A stretch of 64,000 nt of DNA from Sporosarcina jiandibaonis (GCF_013184495.1 NZ_JAAOIY010000001.1:248001-312000); one strand, 5' to 3'. Shown: positions 24,648 through 33,127, counted from the first letter of the stretch. A program made the numbers and translations. Notes: a model not told the origin generated them from the letters alone.

Positions 24648-25426
24648 AAACCATCATAACGACAAATGGAAGACCGAATGAAAAATCATTTGCGAATGCT
24701 TCTTATGCGGTGAATCGATTAGGCTATGAATTTGTGGAAAGAGGCAAACGTTCAATAGGTCGCCTGCAAGAAGAGCATGGCAGCGCTGTGCTAGTCGCCA
24801 GTGCCAATCGATATGAATTATATCGGATCGGAATGGACAAACCGTTTTTCTTTCATCCGAATACAGCTGCATTTCGACTTAAACGTTTGTTAAAAGGTGA
24901 AATGGACCCCTTTCTAGGGGCCGCAGACTTGCATCCTGGCGATACTTTTCTTGACTGCACGCTCGGTTTGGCTTCAGATAGCATTATTGCATCTCACATC
25001 ACAAAAGATGCCGGCAAAGTTCTCGGAGTTGAAGGGGATTCTGATATTGCTTTTATTACATCGGAAGGTTTAAGGACATATGCATCTGAATCTGAACAAT
25101 TAACAACGGCTATGAAGCGCATTCATGTCATTTCGCAAGATGCAATTACTTTTTTACGTAACCAACCCGATAGAAGTTGGGATGTCGTCTATATTGACCC
25201 CATGTTTAGCACGCCGATTAATGAATCGTCTAATTTTACACCATTACGTCAAGTCGGTTGGCAAAGTAGTCTAACCGAGGAATGGATGGATCAAGCGAAA
25301 CGGGTTTGTAAACGGCGAGTTGTCGTAAAGGATCATTTTAAGTCGGAAGTATTTGAGCGGTTTAAATTGAATCGACAAATTCGATTAAATACGAAGTTCC
25401 ATTTTGGTTTCCTGCAAAAAGATTAA
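24644..25426 (+). CDS. ypiP: RsmJ-like class I SAM-dependent methyltransferase (YpiP)
   Basis: 260 residues. The Rossmann methyltransferase core begins at about residue 100 with the SAM motif FLDCTLGLASDSIIAS, then VLGVEGDSDIAFI and the motif IV-like VVYIDPMFSTPI. This matches the RsmJ/DUF548 group; E. coli RsmJ makes m2G1516 of 16S rRNA, but the target in Bacilli is not proven. The N-terminal 95 residues (TTNGRPNEKSFANASYAVNRL) are the family-specific domain. Translationally coupled to brxA. Confidence 0.88.
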   Translation: MKTIITTNGRPNEKSFANASYAVNRLGYEFVERGKRSIGRLQEEHGSAVLVASANRYELYRIGMDKPFFFHPNTAAFRLKRLLKGEMDPFLGAADLHPGDTFLDCTLGLASDSIIASHITKDAGKVLGVEGDSDIAFITSEGLRTYASESEQLTTAMKRIHVISQDAITFLRNQPDRSWDVVYIDPMFSTPINESSNFTPLRQVGWQSSLTEEWMDQAKRVCKRRVVVKDHFKSEVFERFKLNRQIRLNTKFHFGFLQKD

Positions 25427-25471
25427 AAAAGGTCCCGCTATGCGATTGACTTTGCATAGCGGGACCTTTTT
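25426..25471. terminator. Strong bidirectional terminator between ypiP and a small minus-strand gene
   Basis: 18-bp perfect stem AAAAAGGTCCCGCTATGC / GCATAGCGGGACCTTTTT with a 10-nt loop; A and T tracts on both sides. Confidence 0.93.
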
Positions 25472-25472
25472 A

Positions 25473-25550
25473 TTAGTGTGTGAAGTTCAGGGAGCTTAGG
25501 TAAAGCACTAACCCGAGCATTCCGATTCCCATAAGTAGCTCAACATTCAT
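25473..25550 (-). CDS. 25-residue hydrophobic peptide, likely single-pass membrane microprotein
   Basis: An ATG at 25550 with a full GAAGGAGG ribosome site nine bases upstream opens a 25-codon frame that ends right at the shared terminator. The peptide starts MNVELLMGIGMLGLVLYLSS and is almost entirely hydrophobic with a short polar end (LNFTH), i.e. one membrane helix. The strong ribosome site, correct terminator and TACAAT -10-like box further upstream argue that it is expressed. No known family; it could be a small membrane protein or a toxin-like peptide. Confidence 0.6.
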   Translation of the reverse strand: MNVELLMGIGMLGLVLYLSSLNFTH

Positions 25551-25701
25551 CAGTAAAAACCTCCTTCAAAAAAAGGGCTTACATTTCTCTGGTTCTATTG
25601 TACAATGAAAGAGAGAAAGAAGAAACCTTTACATTAAAGTTTCGTCTAGTGTTATGGAAGAAGATTTAAAAAAACAGACACAATTGTAGGTGAAGACGTT
25701 G

Positions 25702-26283
25702 ATGAAATGGTTGCAAAAATCACTTATTATCGCTGTTGCTCTCCTAACATTCGGTGTAATCACGCCAGCTCATGATATTTGGAGTAACTTTCAAGAGAAA
25801 AGTGATTCAAAACATGAAGAAGGATCTTCCAATGAATCTGATTATCAAATCGGCTTGGCAGACCCGCATATTGAAGTTGTTGAATCGATTGAAGATACTT
25901 TTATCGATTCCGCTAAGACATTAGCTTATGAAAAGTTTGGCACAAAAATCGGCCCAGTCATCTCGGATGAATTTGATCAAGTGATTTTTCCGAAAATTGA
26001 TGAAGCGATTCGAATGACATTAAACAATGATACGGAAAATGAATATCGAAGACTGTCCATTAGCGAAAGGCCTGGAGGTAACTACTCCGAAAAAATTTTT
26101 AACGTCTACGACAAAGATAGTCAAAAAGATCTTATCCGTTTTCATGTAAGAACAGACAAGCGTCCGCAAGATGGTTATTTCTTTAACTTTCATTATCACG
26201 TTGTTGAAGATGGTTTCAATACGCATCACACAATTGGAGATATTTACTGGTCAAAAGACACACCGCCAAAATGGTTGTCTTGA
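25702..26283 (+). CDS. ypjP: YpjP-like exported protein
   Basis: About 193 residues. An N-terminal hydrophobic segment (WLQKSLIIAVALLTFGVITPA) acts as signal or anchor, followed by a charged region (EKSDSKHEEGSSNES) and a conserved C-terminal domain with GYFFNFHYHVVEDGF near the end. This resembles YpjP of B. subtilis, which lies between ypiP and thyB, the same order as here. Function unknown. The start is uncertain among GTG 25690, TTG 25699 and ATG 25702; the last two fit the AGGTG site. Confidence 0.82.
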   Translation: MKWLQKSLIIAVALLTFGVITPAHDIWSNFQEKSDSKHEEGSSNESDYQIGLADPHIEVVESIEDTFIDSAKTLAYEKFGTKIGPVISDEFDQVIFPKIDEAIRMTLNNDTENEYRRLSISERPGGNYSEKIFNVYDKDSQKDLIRFHVRTDKRPQDGYFFNFHYHVVEDGFNTHHTIGDIYWSKDTPPKWLS

Positions 26284-26290
26284 AATTGTT

Positions 26291-26321
26291 AAAATACTCG
26301 TTGAAATAACGAGTGTTTTTT
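26291..26321 (+). terminator. Terminator after ypjP
   Basis: Stem ACTCGTT / AACGAGT, 5-nt loop, extended by A/T pairing, then a T tract (GTTTTTTC). Confidence 0.82.
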
Positions 26322-26339
26322 CTTTAGGAAGGTTTATGT

Positions 26340-26556
26340 GATTTGTTAGTTGTTGACGAAATGTCGATTTTTGCAGGAGACACGGATCAATTGCCATCGG
26401 ATAGCCCAGGGAACGTTTTAAGTGATATGATTAGTCAAGAATACCAACTGTGGCTCTTACAAAAGTATTTAAACAAGCACAGGAAAACCAAATCATAAGT
26501 AATGCTCATAGGGTTAATCAAGTTAAATCACTTCTTATCGATAGCGATAAAAGGTG
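26340..26556 (+). pseudogene. Remnant of a RecD-like superfamily 1 helicase
   Basis: Frame 1 from 26340 reads DLLVVDEMSIF then AGDTDQLPSDSPGNVLSDM, which are the Walker B and GD-DQLPSVGPG motifs of RecD/RecD2 helicases, but the stretch normally between them is deleted. A frameshift near 26445 moves to a second frame reading VALTKVFKQAQENQIISNAH, the next RecD motif (V.RQA...II..AH.IN), which ends at a TGA at 26554. No start, Walker A or C-terminal helicase motifs are present. This is a decayed fragment, not a functional gene. Confidence 0.75.
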
Positions 26557-27258
26557 ATTTTTATTTTATTAATTCGATGTTGTTGAAAAGTTAGTTGATG
26601 TAGCTGCTGTAGCAATCGAAGAACAGAAAGCAAATGAGCAAGGTTACGCCCTTTACAAATTGAAAGATAAAAACAAGGCATTGTTTGTTCAAACAATTTA
26701 AGAAAACCTCGATGTGCTTATCAGGAAAGAGTTCCGGACGAATGCAGAGTTAGGTTTTCTTTTTTCATTTATGCCGTTGGTGCAGTTGAATTCGAATAGA
26801 ATTACCGATAGAGGAACTGGACAATTTATGACAGTATCAGAAATTGCAAGGCATCTAAATCGTAATTGAACAGGAATCAGTTCAACAATCCAAAGCCTAC
26901 TTGTAAAAGTGATATTATGATAAAGCGTGTGTGGACCACTCCATTAACCAAATGTCGATTCTAAAATATCGCTTGTTTCCTTCATTTCTTCATTTCCCAA
27001 TTTATATTTCCATCCTTCCAATTAAAAAGAATGAATGGTTAATTGAACTAAAGGAGCTAGATGAAAGCTGGAATGAGAGCCCTACAGCCCACGCGTACAA
27101 TCGAACTTGCGGGCTGTCCATGCAAAAAGAAGCCGGGCGAATACTTGTTCTCATCATGAAAAATGTTCGGTATGATTATTTACTATCCGGTCACTTTCAC
27201 TAAGATCCCGCCTAAGCCCTTATTGACCTCGATGCATACTTTGTATTGAACCAGCTAT
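26557..27258. other. About 700 bp of decayed, non-coding-looking sequence
   Basis: Short open fragments without starts or ribosome sites, for example 26580-26700 (VEKLVDVAAVAIEEQKANEQ) and 26818-26870 (TVSEIARHLNRN, HTH-like, then a stop). A 90-codon open frame at 26931-27203 has no ribosome site and an unnatural composition, so I do not call it. A 7-bp inverted repeat ACAGCCC / GGGCTGT lies at about 27083-27119. No riboswitch motif was recognised ahead of ssuA. Confidence 0.55.
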
Positions 27259-27309
27259 TTGCCCAACTACCATCAAATGGCTGAAATATGGAAGGGATGT
27301 ATACCACTG

Positions 27310-28308
27310 TTGATATCAAAGAGATTCAACCGTCCGTTAGCATTATTGGGAAGCCTGCTTTTAGTTGTGGGATTGGTCTTGAGTGCTTGTGACACCGCTG
27401 AAGATGCAAAACCAGAAAACACTACAGACCAAAAAATTCGGATCGGTTATCAGAAAAATGGACCTTTGTTCATATTAAAGAACTTGGGAACGTTAGAGAA
27501 ACGGTTAGAACCGCTCGGATATAAAGTTGAGTGGCATGAATTTCAAGCAGGTCCAGCTCTTCTTGAAGCTTTAAATGCGGGAAGTGTCGATTTCGGAAGA
27601 ACGGGTAATTCTCCTCCGGTCTTTGCACAGGCCTCGGGTTCTTCACTGCAATATATAGCTGCGGCATTCTCGAAGTTCAAAGGTTCAGGGATTTTGGTGA
27701 AGAATGACTCACCTATCCAAAAACTTGAGGATTTAAAAGGAAAAACAATCGGTTTTGCTAAGGGTTCAAGCTCCCACTTTTTACTCGTGAAAGCTTTGGA
27801 GAAAGCAAGCCTGAAGTATGAGGATATTACACCGGCATTTTTATCGCCGGGAGATGCTCGCGTTGCGTTCGAACAAGGGGACATCGATGCTTGGGTGGTA
27901 TGGGATCCATATACGGCCGACACAGAAGTATCAACAGGTGCACGACTTTTAGTAAACGGTGAAGGGTTAACTACGGACCGTGATTTCTTTCTCTCATCGT
28001 CAGACTTTGCCGCTGAACATAGCGACATCATAAAAGAAGTAATCGAAGAAATCCAGAACTCAAGTAACTGGGCCAATGAAAATCCTGAAGAACTTACGAA
28101 GATGCTCTCAGATATTTTAGGGATCGATGAAGCTTCCATGAAGTTAGCAGTAGATAGACGGGTACATGGAGTAGAGAAAGAGATTTCCGAAGAAATCATA
28201 ACTGAACAGCAGTCCATCGCAGACACTTTCTATGAATTAGGAATCATCCCGACAAAAATCAACGTAAAGGAACGGGTATTTTCATTTGAAAAGGAAGGAG
28301 GAAAATGA
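27310..28308 (+). CDS. ssuA: SsuA aliphatic sulfonate-binding lipoprotein
   Basis: 332 residues from a TTG at 27310, chosen because it gives a clean lipoprotein signal (LLGSLLLVVGLVLSAC) with a GGAAGGG site a little far upstream. The mature protein is an NMT1/SsuA-type periplasmic-binding fold: IRIGYQKNGPLFILKNLG, the ligand segment DFGRTGNSPPVFAQASG, and DIDAWVVWDPYTA. It binds alkanesulfonates or taurine-like compounds for SsuC/SsuB. The ssu genes look more GC-rich than the surrounding core, consistent with transfer. No monooxygenase ssuD is nearby. Confidence 0.9.
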   Translation: MISKRFNRPLALLGSLLLVVGLVLSACDTAEDAKPENTTDQKIRIGYQKNGPLFILKNLGTLEKRLEPLGYKVEWHEFQAGPALLEALNAGSVDFGRTGNSPPVFAQASGSSLQYIAAAFSKFKGSGILVKNDSPIQKLEDLKGKTIGFAKGSSSHFLLVKALEKASLKYEDITPAFLSPGDARVAFEQGDIDAWVVWDPYTADTEVSTGARLLVNGEGLTTDRDFFLSSSDFAAEHSDIIKEVIEEIQNSSNWANENPEELTKMLSDILGIDEASMKLAVDRRVHGVEKEISEEIITEQQSIADTFYELGIIPTKINVKERVFSFEKEGGK

Positions 28309-29087
28309 GACCCACCATTACGAAGACCCTTTACGAAATACTCCCTTGGGTCGTACCCTTCCTGCTTCTCTTCATTTGGCAACTAACAAGTAAGATGGGA
28401 ATCCTGTCAGCCCAAACCCTGCCTGCACCATCGGATGTCCTCATTGCAGCAGTTGAGCTGACGCAATCCGGCGAGCTGTTCCATCACGTTTGGGTGAGCC
28501 TTGGGAGGGCTGTAAACGGCTTCATGATCGGAGGTAGTATCGGGTTCATTTTAGGAATAGTGAACGGATTATTCCGTACATCTGAAATGTTAATTGATAC
28601 ATCAGTACAGATGCTACGGAACATTCCACATCTGGCGCTAATTCCACTCGTCATTCTTTGGTTCGGGATCGGGGAAGAAGCAAAAATCTTCCTCGTTGCA
28701 TTAGGGGTACTCTTCCCAATCTACATTAATACGTACCACGGCATTAAATCTGTCGACTCAGGGCTAATCGAGATGGGAAAGATTTATGGCTTGAATAAAG
28801 TCTCCCTATTTTTCAATGTGATTTTCCCGGGAGCCCTCTCCTCCATCTTAGTCGGAATCCGCTTTTCTCTCGGAATGATGTGGATTACCCTAATTGTAGC
28901 TGAAACCATCTCCTCCACAGCCGGAATCGGCTATATGGCGATGAATGCACGGGAATTCATGCAAATGGATGTCATTATCCTGAGTATCTTACTTTATGCC
29001 TTCCTCGGAAAACTATCTGACATAATTGCACGCTTCCTCGAACAAAGATGGCTAAAATGGCATCCAAGCTATGCGAAACAACCTTAG
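28305..29087 (+). CDS. ssuC: SsuC sulfonate ABC transporter permease
   Basis: 260-residue BPD-type permease with about six transmembrane helices. The EAA loop is visible as GLIEMGKIYGLNKVSLFFNVIFPGAL, and the C-terminal AGIGYMAMNAREFMQMD segment is typical of SsuC/TauC. The start overlaps the ssuA stop by 4 nt (ATGA), giving coupled translation. It forms the membrane channel for sulfonate uptake. Confidence 0.92.
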   Translation: MRPTITKTLYEILPWVVPFLLLFIWQLTSKMGILSAQTLPAPSDVLIAAVELTQSGELFHHVWVSLGRAVNGFMIGGSIGFILGIVNGLFRTSEMLIDTSVQMLRNIPHLALIPLVILWFGIGEEAKIFLVALGVLFPIYINTYHGIKSVDSGLIEMGKIYGLNKVSLFFNVIFPGALSSILVGIRFSLGMMWITLIVAETISSTAGIGYMAMNAREFMQMDVIILSILLYAFLGKLSDIIARFLEQRWLKWHPSYAKQP

Positions 29088-29102
29088 GGATGGGGGAAAA
29101 GC

Positions 29103-29900
29103 ATGAAAGAAGAAGAACAATTTCACATACAGCTGAAGAGTTTGAAGAAATCATATAATGGCACGAAAGTACTTGATCAATTATCCCTGAACATACGTAA
29201 AGGGGAATTTGTCGCGATTGTTGGAAAGAGCGGCTGCGGGAAAAGCACGTTGCTTCGGCTACTCTCCGGTTTGGAGAAACCCTCGGACGGACAGATCTTG
29301 ATTGAACAAGAACAATTGATGTCCATCAATCGACAATCATGCATGATGTTCCAAGATGGACGCCTACTGCCTTGGAAGAGGGTTTTGGAGAATGTTGAGT
29401 TAGGATTGAAAGGATCTCTCCGGAAAGAGGCTATGACAGTATTGAAACAAGTCGGTCTCGAACATCGAATCCAAGAATGGCCTGCTAAACTATCTGGAGG
29501 TCAAAAACAGCGGGTTGCATTAGCGAGGGCACTCATCCATAAGCCGAGTCTGTTGCTGCTCGATGAACCGCTCGGAGCACTCGATGCGTTCACCCGTCTG
29601 GAGATGCAGAGCCTAATCGAAAACATATGGCAGAAACACGGGTTTACGGCGTTACTTGTTACACATGATGTGGAAGAAGCGGTTGCTGTGGCAGACCGAG
29701 TCATCCTGCTCCAAGACGGAACGATTGCACAGGATTTAGCGATTCCGCTTCCGAGGCCGAGACAACGAGATCACGCCATCTTCACTTCTACTGTGAAACA
29801 AATCTTGAAGCAGATTCTTGATGAGCCGAATCAAAGCGTACCAGACAAGTCGGAAGAGATTGGTTATCAGCTCAATCCAATACCTAAAGCGGTTTTATAA
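29103..29900 (+). CDS. ssuB: SsuB sulfonate ABC transporter ATPase
   Basis: 265 residues with Walker [10 protein letters not shown] near residue 40, Q-loop [14 protein letters not shown] (the W-containing form seen in SsuB/TauB), signature LSGGQKQR, Walker [13 protein letters not shown] and VTHDVEEAV. The C-terminal [20 protein letters not shown] segment is characteristic of SsuB. It follows ssuC by 15 nt with GGGGGAAAAG upstream. Completes the ssuABC importer. Confidence 0.93.
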   Translation: MKEEEQFHIQLKSLKKSYNGTKVLDQLSLNIRKGEFVAIVGKSGCGKSTLLRLLSGLEKPSDGQILIEQEQLMSINRQSCMMFQDGRLLPWKRVLENVELGLKGSLRKEAMTVLKQVGLEHRIQEWPAKLSGGQKQRVALARALIHKPSLLLLDEPLGALDAFTRLEMQSLIENIWQKHGFTALLVTHDVEEAVAVADRVILLQDGTIAQDLAIPLPRPRQRDHAIFTSTVKQILKQILDEPNQSVPDKSEEIGYQLNPIPKAVL

Positions 29901-29904
29901 GAAG

Positions 29905-29939
29905 TTGCCGGGGCATTCGATAGACGAACACCCCGGCAA
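29905..29939 (+). other. GC-rich hairpin after ssuB
   Basis: Perfect 9-bp stem TTGCCGGGG / CCCCGGCAA with a 17-nt loop, 4 nt past the ssuB stop. The tract after it is AAATAATGG, not Ts, so this is either a degraded terminator or an mRNA 3'-end stabiliser. Confidence 0.55.
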
Positions 29940-30022
29940 AATAATGGAATGCCTACTTTTTTCAAAGCATAGACTTAGAGCAGCACAATCCAATGTGCTA
30001 TATCTAATTAGGATGATGCTGA

Positions 30023-30679
30023 GTGAAAAGAAGAGAGCGTAGACAATCCGCAAAAAATATGCGCAGCTTCTTAAGAAAATACATACTTGTGACAATAGGG
30101 GCCATTATCCAAGGCTTTGCCATGGGTGTGTTTTTATTTCCAAACTATATCCCTTCAGGTGGAGCAGGCGGCCTTACTGTATTGCTGAACTATTGGTTCG
30201 GAATTCCGTTAAGTCTGGCTCTTTGGATCATGAACGCTTCCATGTTATTATTTGCCTTGCATTATCTCGGCGGCAAAAGTACAATTGGCACCCTCTTTGG
30301 GATTACCGTCACCTCAATCTCCGTTAATCTATTTGAAGTGTCTTTGGATTCCCCATTCTCAACTGTTTCGCTCGACATATTATTCGGATCTATTTTTTTG
30401 GGCATTGGAATTGCTGTTCTTCTTAGACAGGGCGTATCAAACGGTGGCGTAGGAGTCATCGCGTTGATCATTGCCAAGTATAAGAAAATCAATCCAGGAA
30501 AGTCACTATTTTGGATCAATGGCGTCATCTTTGTTATAACTGGTTACGTTATTGTATGGGAAATCATTATTCAAGCATTGATTTGCCAATGGGTATCCAC
30601 GACAATTGTTAGATGGTTATACAATGTACGCGTGCCGAGAAAAAGAGTGATTATTGATTTGATTTGGGGAAGGGATTAA
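30023..30679 (+). CDS. YitT-family membrane protein, short form without DUF2179
   Basis: 218 residues with five to six transmembrane helices. The YitT hallmark is clear: GAIIQGFAMGVFLFPNYIPSGGAGGLTVLLNYWFGIPLS near the N-terminus and LLRQGVSNGGVGVIALIIAKY in the middle. Standard YitT proteins are about 280 residues and end in a soluble DUF2179 domain, which is missing here. The GTG start at 30023 has only a weak GAG site, so the true start may be the ATG at 30059. Function of the family is unknown. It lies in the accessory segment after ssuABC. Confidence 0.78.
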   Translation: MKRRERRQSAKNMRSFLRKYILVTIGAIIQGFAMGVFLFPNYIPSGGAGGLTVLLNYWFGIPLSLALWIMNASMLLFALHYLGGKSTIGTLFGITVTSISVNLFEVSLDSPFSTVSLDILFGSIFLGIGIAVLLRQGVSNGGVGVIALIIAKYKKINPGKSLFWINGVIFVITGYVIVWEIIIQALICQWVSTTIVRWLYNVRVPRKRVIIDLIWGRD

Positions 30680-30902
30680 AGATGCGCCTAGGATGAGGTA
30701 TATAAATATTGAATTCATAAAATACCCCCCATAAAAATGTTGTCCTTGCAATTTTCAAAGGCAATGACTTATAGGAATATTTAAAGAGGTAATTCTAATG
30801 ATGTTTGGGGTTGCATTTTCTGCTTTAGAGGTGCGCATAAAATGAACACGTAAGGAAACCATACCTTTAATCAGTAAAATTAGGATTGGACGAGGTGTGG
30901 TA

Positions 30903-32132
30903 TTGGAAAAAAGTGTTGATAAAGTGAGTGTGTGGTACATTGTAAGTTTGGCTTCAATTCCTCTCATCATGACGCTAGGAAATTCCATGCTGATTCCCGT
31001 GCTTCCTATATTGGAAGACAAGGTTGGAATTACATCATTTCAATCGAGTATGATCATTACGAGCTATTCAGTTGCGGCTATTTTCCTTATACCAATAGCG
31101 GGTTATTTATCAGATCGCTTTGGGCGAAAAATGGTGATATTACCTAGTTTAGTCCTTGCTTTAATCGGAGGTCTGGTAGCTGGTTTTGCTTCATGGAAGA
31201 TGGAAGACCCTTACACGGTTATTATTATTGGCCGGGTTTTACAGGGTGCAGGGGTTGCTGGAGCCATGCCAATTGTATTGCCACTCGTAGGAGATCTCTT
31301 TAAAGACGATGGTGAAAAAATGAGTTCTGTTTTAGGCATTATTGAAACGTCGAACGCGTTTGGAAAAGTGTTAGCCCCCATCTTAGGTTCAGTATTTGCC
31401 GCTATATTATGGTTCCTGCCGTTCTTCTCTATTTCAGCACTCAGTTTAATTTCAATTGTACTCATCTTTTTCTTTGTTAAAGTCCCAAAAGAAAAAGATG
31501 AGCGGGTAAAGTTTAAGAAGTTTTTAGATAACACAAAAAAAATATTTAAAACAGAAGGTAAATGGTTGTATACCGTATTTCTTAATGGGGTTCTTGTGAT
31601 GCTGATTTTATTCAGTATGTTATTTTTCTTATCGGAAAATCTTGAAAAAGTCCATGATATAAAGGGGATTAAGAAAGGTTTCGTCCTGGCAATTCCGCTT
31701 TTGTTTTTTTGTATTGCTTCTTTTGTTTCCGGTCGAAAAATTAAGGGGAATCTAACGACCATCAAAAAAGTAATGATTGTTTGCTTAACCGCAATGTCCG
31801 CTAGCATCATCTTCGTTGGATTTACAAGCAAAAAACTGATTCTTCTGTTAGTCGTAACTAGTGCAGTGGGCATCGCAATTGGCGCTCTATTGCCTGCGCT
31901 TGACGCAATTATTACAGAAAATATAAAAAAGGAATTAAGAGGTACAGTTACCTCCTTTTATAGCTCAGCAAGATTTATCGGTGTTGCAGCAGGTCCCCCT
32001 ATTATGTCACTAGCCATGAAAGATTTTCTCAAAGGCAGTTATATTATCGCAGGTGTACTGGGAGCTATCGTAACGTTCATTGTTTTTAAATTCATTAATG
32101 TCGATGAAATTGAATCGAATGAAGAAACATAA
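30903..32132 (+). CDS. MFS drug/metabolite exporter, 12-TM DHA1 type
   Basis: 409 residues from a TTG at 30903 (GAGGTG site 7 nt upstream). Twelve hydrophobic segments are seen, with MFS motif A GYLSDRFGRKMVI after helix 2, and motif C-like NAFGKVLAPILGSVFAAI in helix 5, as in proton-driven exporters such as Bmr/NorA/YmfD. The substrate cannot be told from sequence. A central loop (FVKVPKEKDERVKFKKFLDN) is basic. It is flanked by decayed sequence upstream and shares a terminator with the YqhV-like gene. Confidence 0.85.
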   Translation: MEKSVDKVSVWYIVSLASIPLIMTLGNSMLIPVLPILEDKVGITSFQSSMIITSYSVAAIFLIPIAGYLSDRFGRKMVILPSLVLALIGGLVAGFASWKMEDPYTVIIIGRVLQGAGVAGAMPIVLPLVGDLFKDDGEKMSSVLGIIETSNAFGKVLAPILGSVFAAILWFLPFFSISALSLISIVLIFFFVKVPKEKDERVKFKKFLDNTKKIFKTEGKWLYTVFLNGVLVMLILFSMLFFLSENLEKVHDIKGIKKGFVLAIPLLFFCIASFVSGRKIKGNLTTIKKVMIVCLTAMSASIIFVGFTSKKLILLLVVTSAVGIAIGALLPALDAIITENIKKELRGTVTSFYSSARFIGVAAGPPIMSLAMKDFLKGSYIIAGVLGAIVTFIVFKFINVDEIESNEET

Positions 32133-32186
32133 AGAGAACCTTCAATCAGTGAAGATTTTACTGCCCGTTACTGCGGGATAAAAAAT

Positions 32187-32224
32187 AAGGACCTAACAGC
32201 AATTGTGAGCTGTTGGGTCCTTTT
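32187..32224. terminator. Terminator shared by the MFS and YqhV-like genes
   Basis: 14-bp stem AAGGACCTAACAGC / GCTGTTGGGTCCTT with one G-U pair, 8-nt loop, TTTT after it; A-rich upstream side. Confidence 0.82.
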
Positions 32225-32254
32225 CATAATGCAGATATGTAAATAATGAAGCCT

Positions 32255-32530
32255 TTAATTTGATTTCAAACTAAAAAGAATAAGGGAAATTCCAGCAAAA
32301 AGACAAATCATTCTCGTTAATGAGATTTTTTCAGTCAGACCATGTAAGGCTATTCCAGTCGTAACAATTAAAATAAAGGGACCTACTAAGGCAAGTAGCG
32401 AATTAATATAAAAGGCTTTTTCTAAATCGTTGAACTTAAACATTAATGCGGCAGCTGTTATTTCTATACTTCCTGAAATTACTCTTAACATAATGATAAA
32501 AATCAGTGCCCTTTCTATGAAGGTAACCAC
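32255..32530 (-). CDS. YqhV-family (DUF2619) small membrane protein
   Basis: 91 residues, three hydrophobic helices. The family pattern is visible: IMLRVISGSIEITAAALMF, then KAFYINSLLALVGPFILIVTTGIAL and a last helix ICLFAGISLILFSL. In B. subtilis YqhV is encoded next to the spoIIIA operon and is expressed in the mother cell; here it is outside that context, in an accessory region. GGGGATGTG precedes the start. Function unknown. Confidence 0.8.
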   Translation of the reverse strand: MVTFIERALIFIIMLRVISGSIEITAAALMFKFNDLEKAFYINSLLALVGPFILIVTTGIALHGLTEKISLTRMICLFAGISLILFSLKSN

Positions 32531-32620
32531 ATCCCCTGATCGTATTCATACCTAATATATGCAACGCATGCAAGAATTATTTTGATTCTTGAAATACCTT
32601 TTTTAAATCAGGAGGAGAAT

Positions 32621-32797
32621 ATGAGCAAAGCCATTTTTTAAGTAGAATATCTCCCTACTATAGTTGTAAGGGTCACTCCCTTTGAATAGGATTCATAGAC
32701 ATCATTTTAAGGGGGGCAATTTCATGAATTCAATCGCTACCTATATCTTTTAGGGGTGTCCTTGGCTGCGCCAATCGGTCCTGTTGCAACATAATAA
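32621..32797 (+). pseudogene. Truncated gene starts, including a LysE-family exporter remnant
   Basis: Two good ribosome sites lead to nothing. GGAGGAG before the ATG at 32621 opens MSKAIF then a stop. GGGGGG before the ATG at 32724 opens MNSIATYIF then TAG; one base later the frame reads LGVSLAAPIGPVAT, the N-terminal signature of LysE/RhtB exporters, and then stops. The rest of both genes is gone. Confidence 0.7.
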
Positions 32798-32870
32798 AGG
32801 GAAACGATGAATTACATAAATATATTAGGAAAGATTATCTCTTTTAAACTAGAACAAATCGAGATATTTT

Positions 32871-32915
32871 AAAACGCATTTACTTAGCAATTGCTAGGTA
32901 TAAATGCGTTTTTTA
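32871..32915 (+). terminator. Orphan terminator in the decayed region
   Basis: 12-bp stem AAAACGCATTTA / TAAATGCGTTTT around a perfect inner palindrome TAGCAATTGCTA, followed by a T tract. Probably the surviving terminator of the lost LysE-like gene. Confidence 0.82.
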
Positions 32916-32952
32916 TTTATCTAAAATACAAAACTAGAAAGGGTTGTTAGGT

Positions 32953-33057
32953 ATGTCAATTAATCTTGATAATATGACGGCTGTTCAAAACCAGCAGCAA
33001 GGCGGTATTTTAGGATGGTCAAAAGCCACACCGAAAATGGTTATCATAAACCGTTAA
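32953..33057 (+). CDS. 34-codon ORF ahead of thyA, possible leader or relic
   Basis: ATG at 32953 opens a 34-residue frame that starts MSINLDNMTAVQNQQQGG and ends WSKATPKMVIINR. Only a weak TTAGG site precedes it. Its 3' half lies inside a terminator hairpin (33027-33073), an arrangement seen with leader peptides and also with gene relics. No similarity recognised. Confidence 0.3.
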   Translation: MSINLDNMTAVQNQQQGGILGWSKATPKMVIINR

Positions 33058-33073
33058 GGCGGTGTGTTTTTTT
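33027..33073 (+). terminator. Terminator upstream of thyA
   Basis: Outer stem CACACCG / CGGTGTG and inner stem AATGGTT / AACCGTT (one mismatch), then seven Ts. It insulates thyA from the upstream segment. Confidence 0.75.
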
Positions 33074-33101
33074 GGTGTGTAACTGTCGTTATTGGTATAC
33101 T
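33072..33101 (+). promoter_or_regulatory. Promoter of thyA-dfrA
   Basis: TTGGTG (33072-33077), 18-nt spacer, TATACT (33096-33101), followed by GTTAGGAGG and the thyA ATG at 33128. Confidence 0.6.
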
Positions 33102-33127
33102 AGGTTTGACTGTTAGGAGGATGCAAT

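Noticed and set aside
26931-27203. 90-codon open frame in the decayed region
   Set aside because: No ribosome site, atypical composition, and it lies among clear remnants; no recognisable domain.
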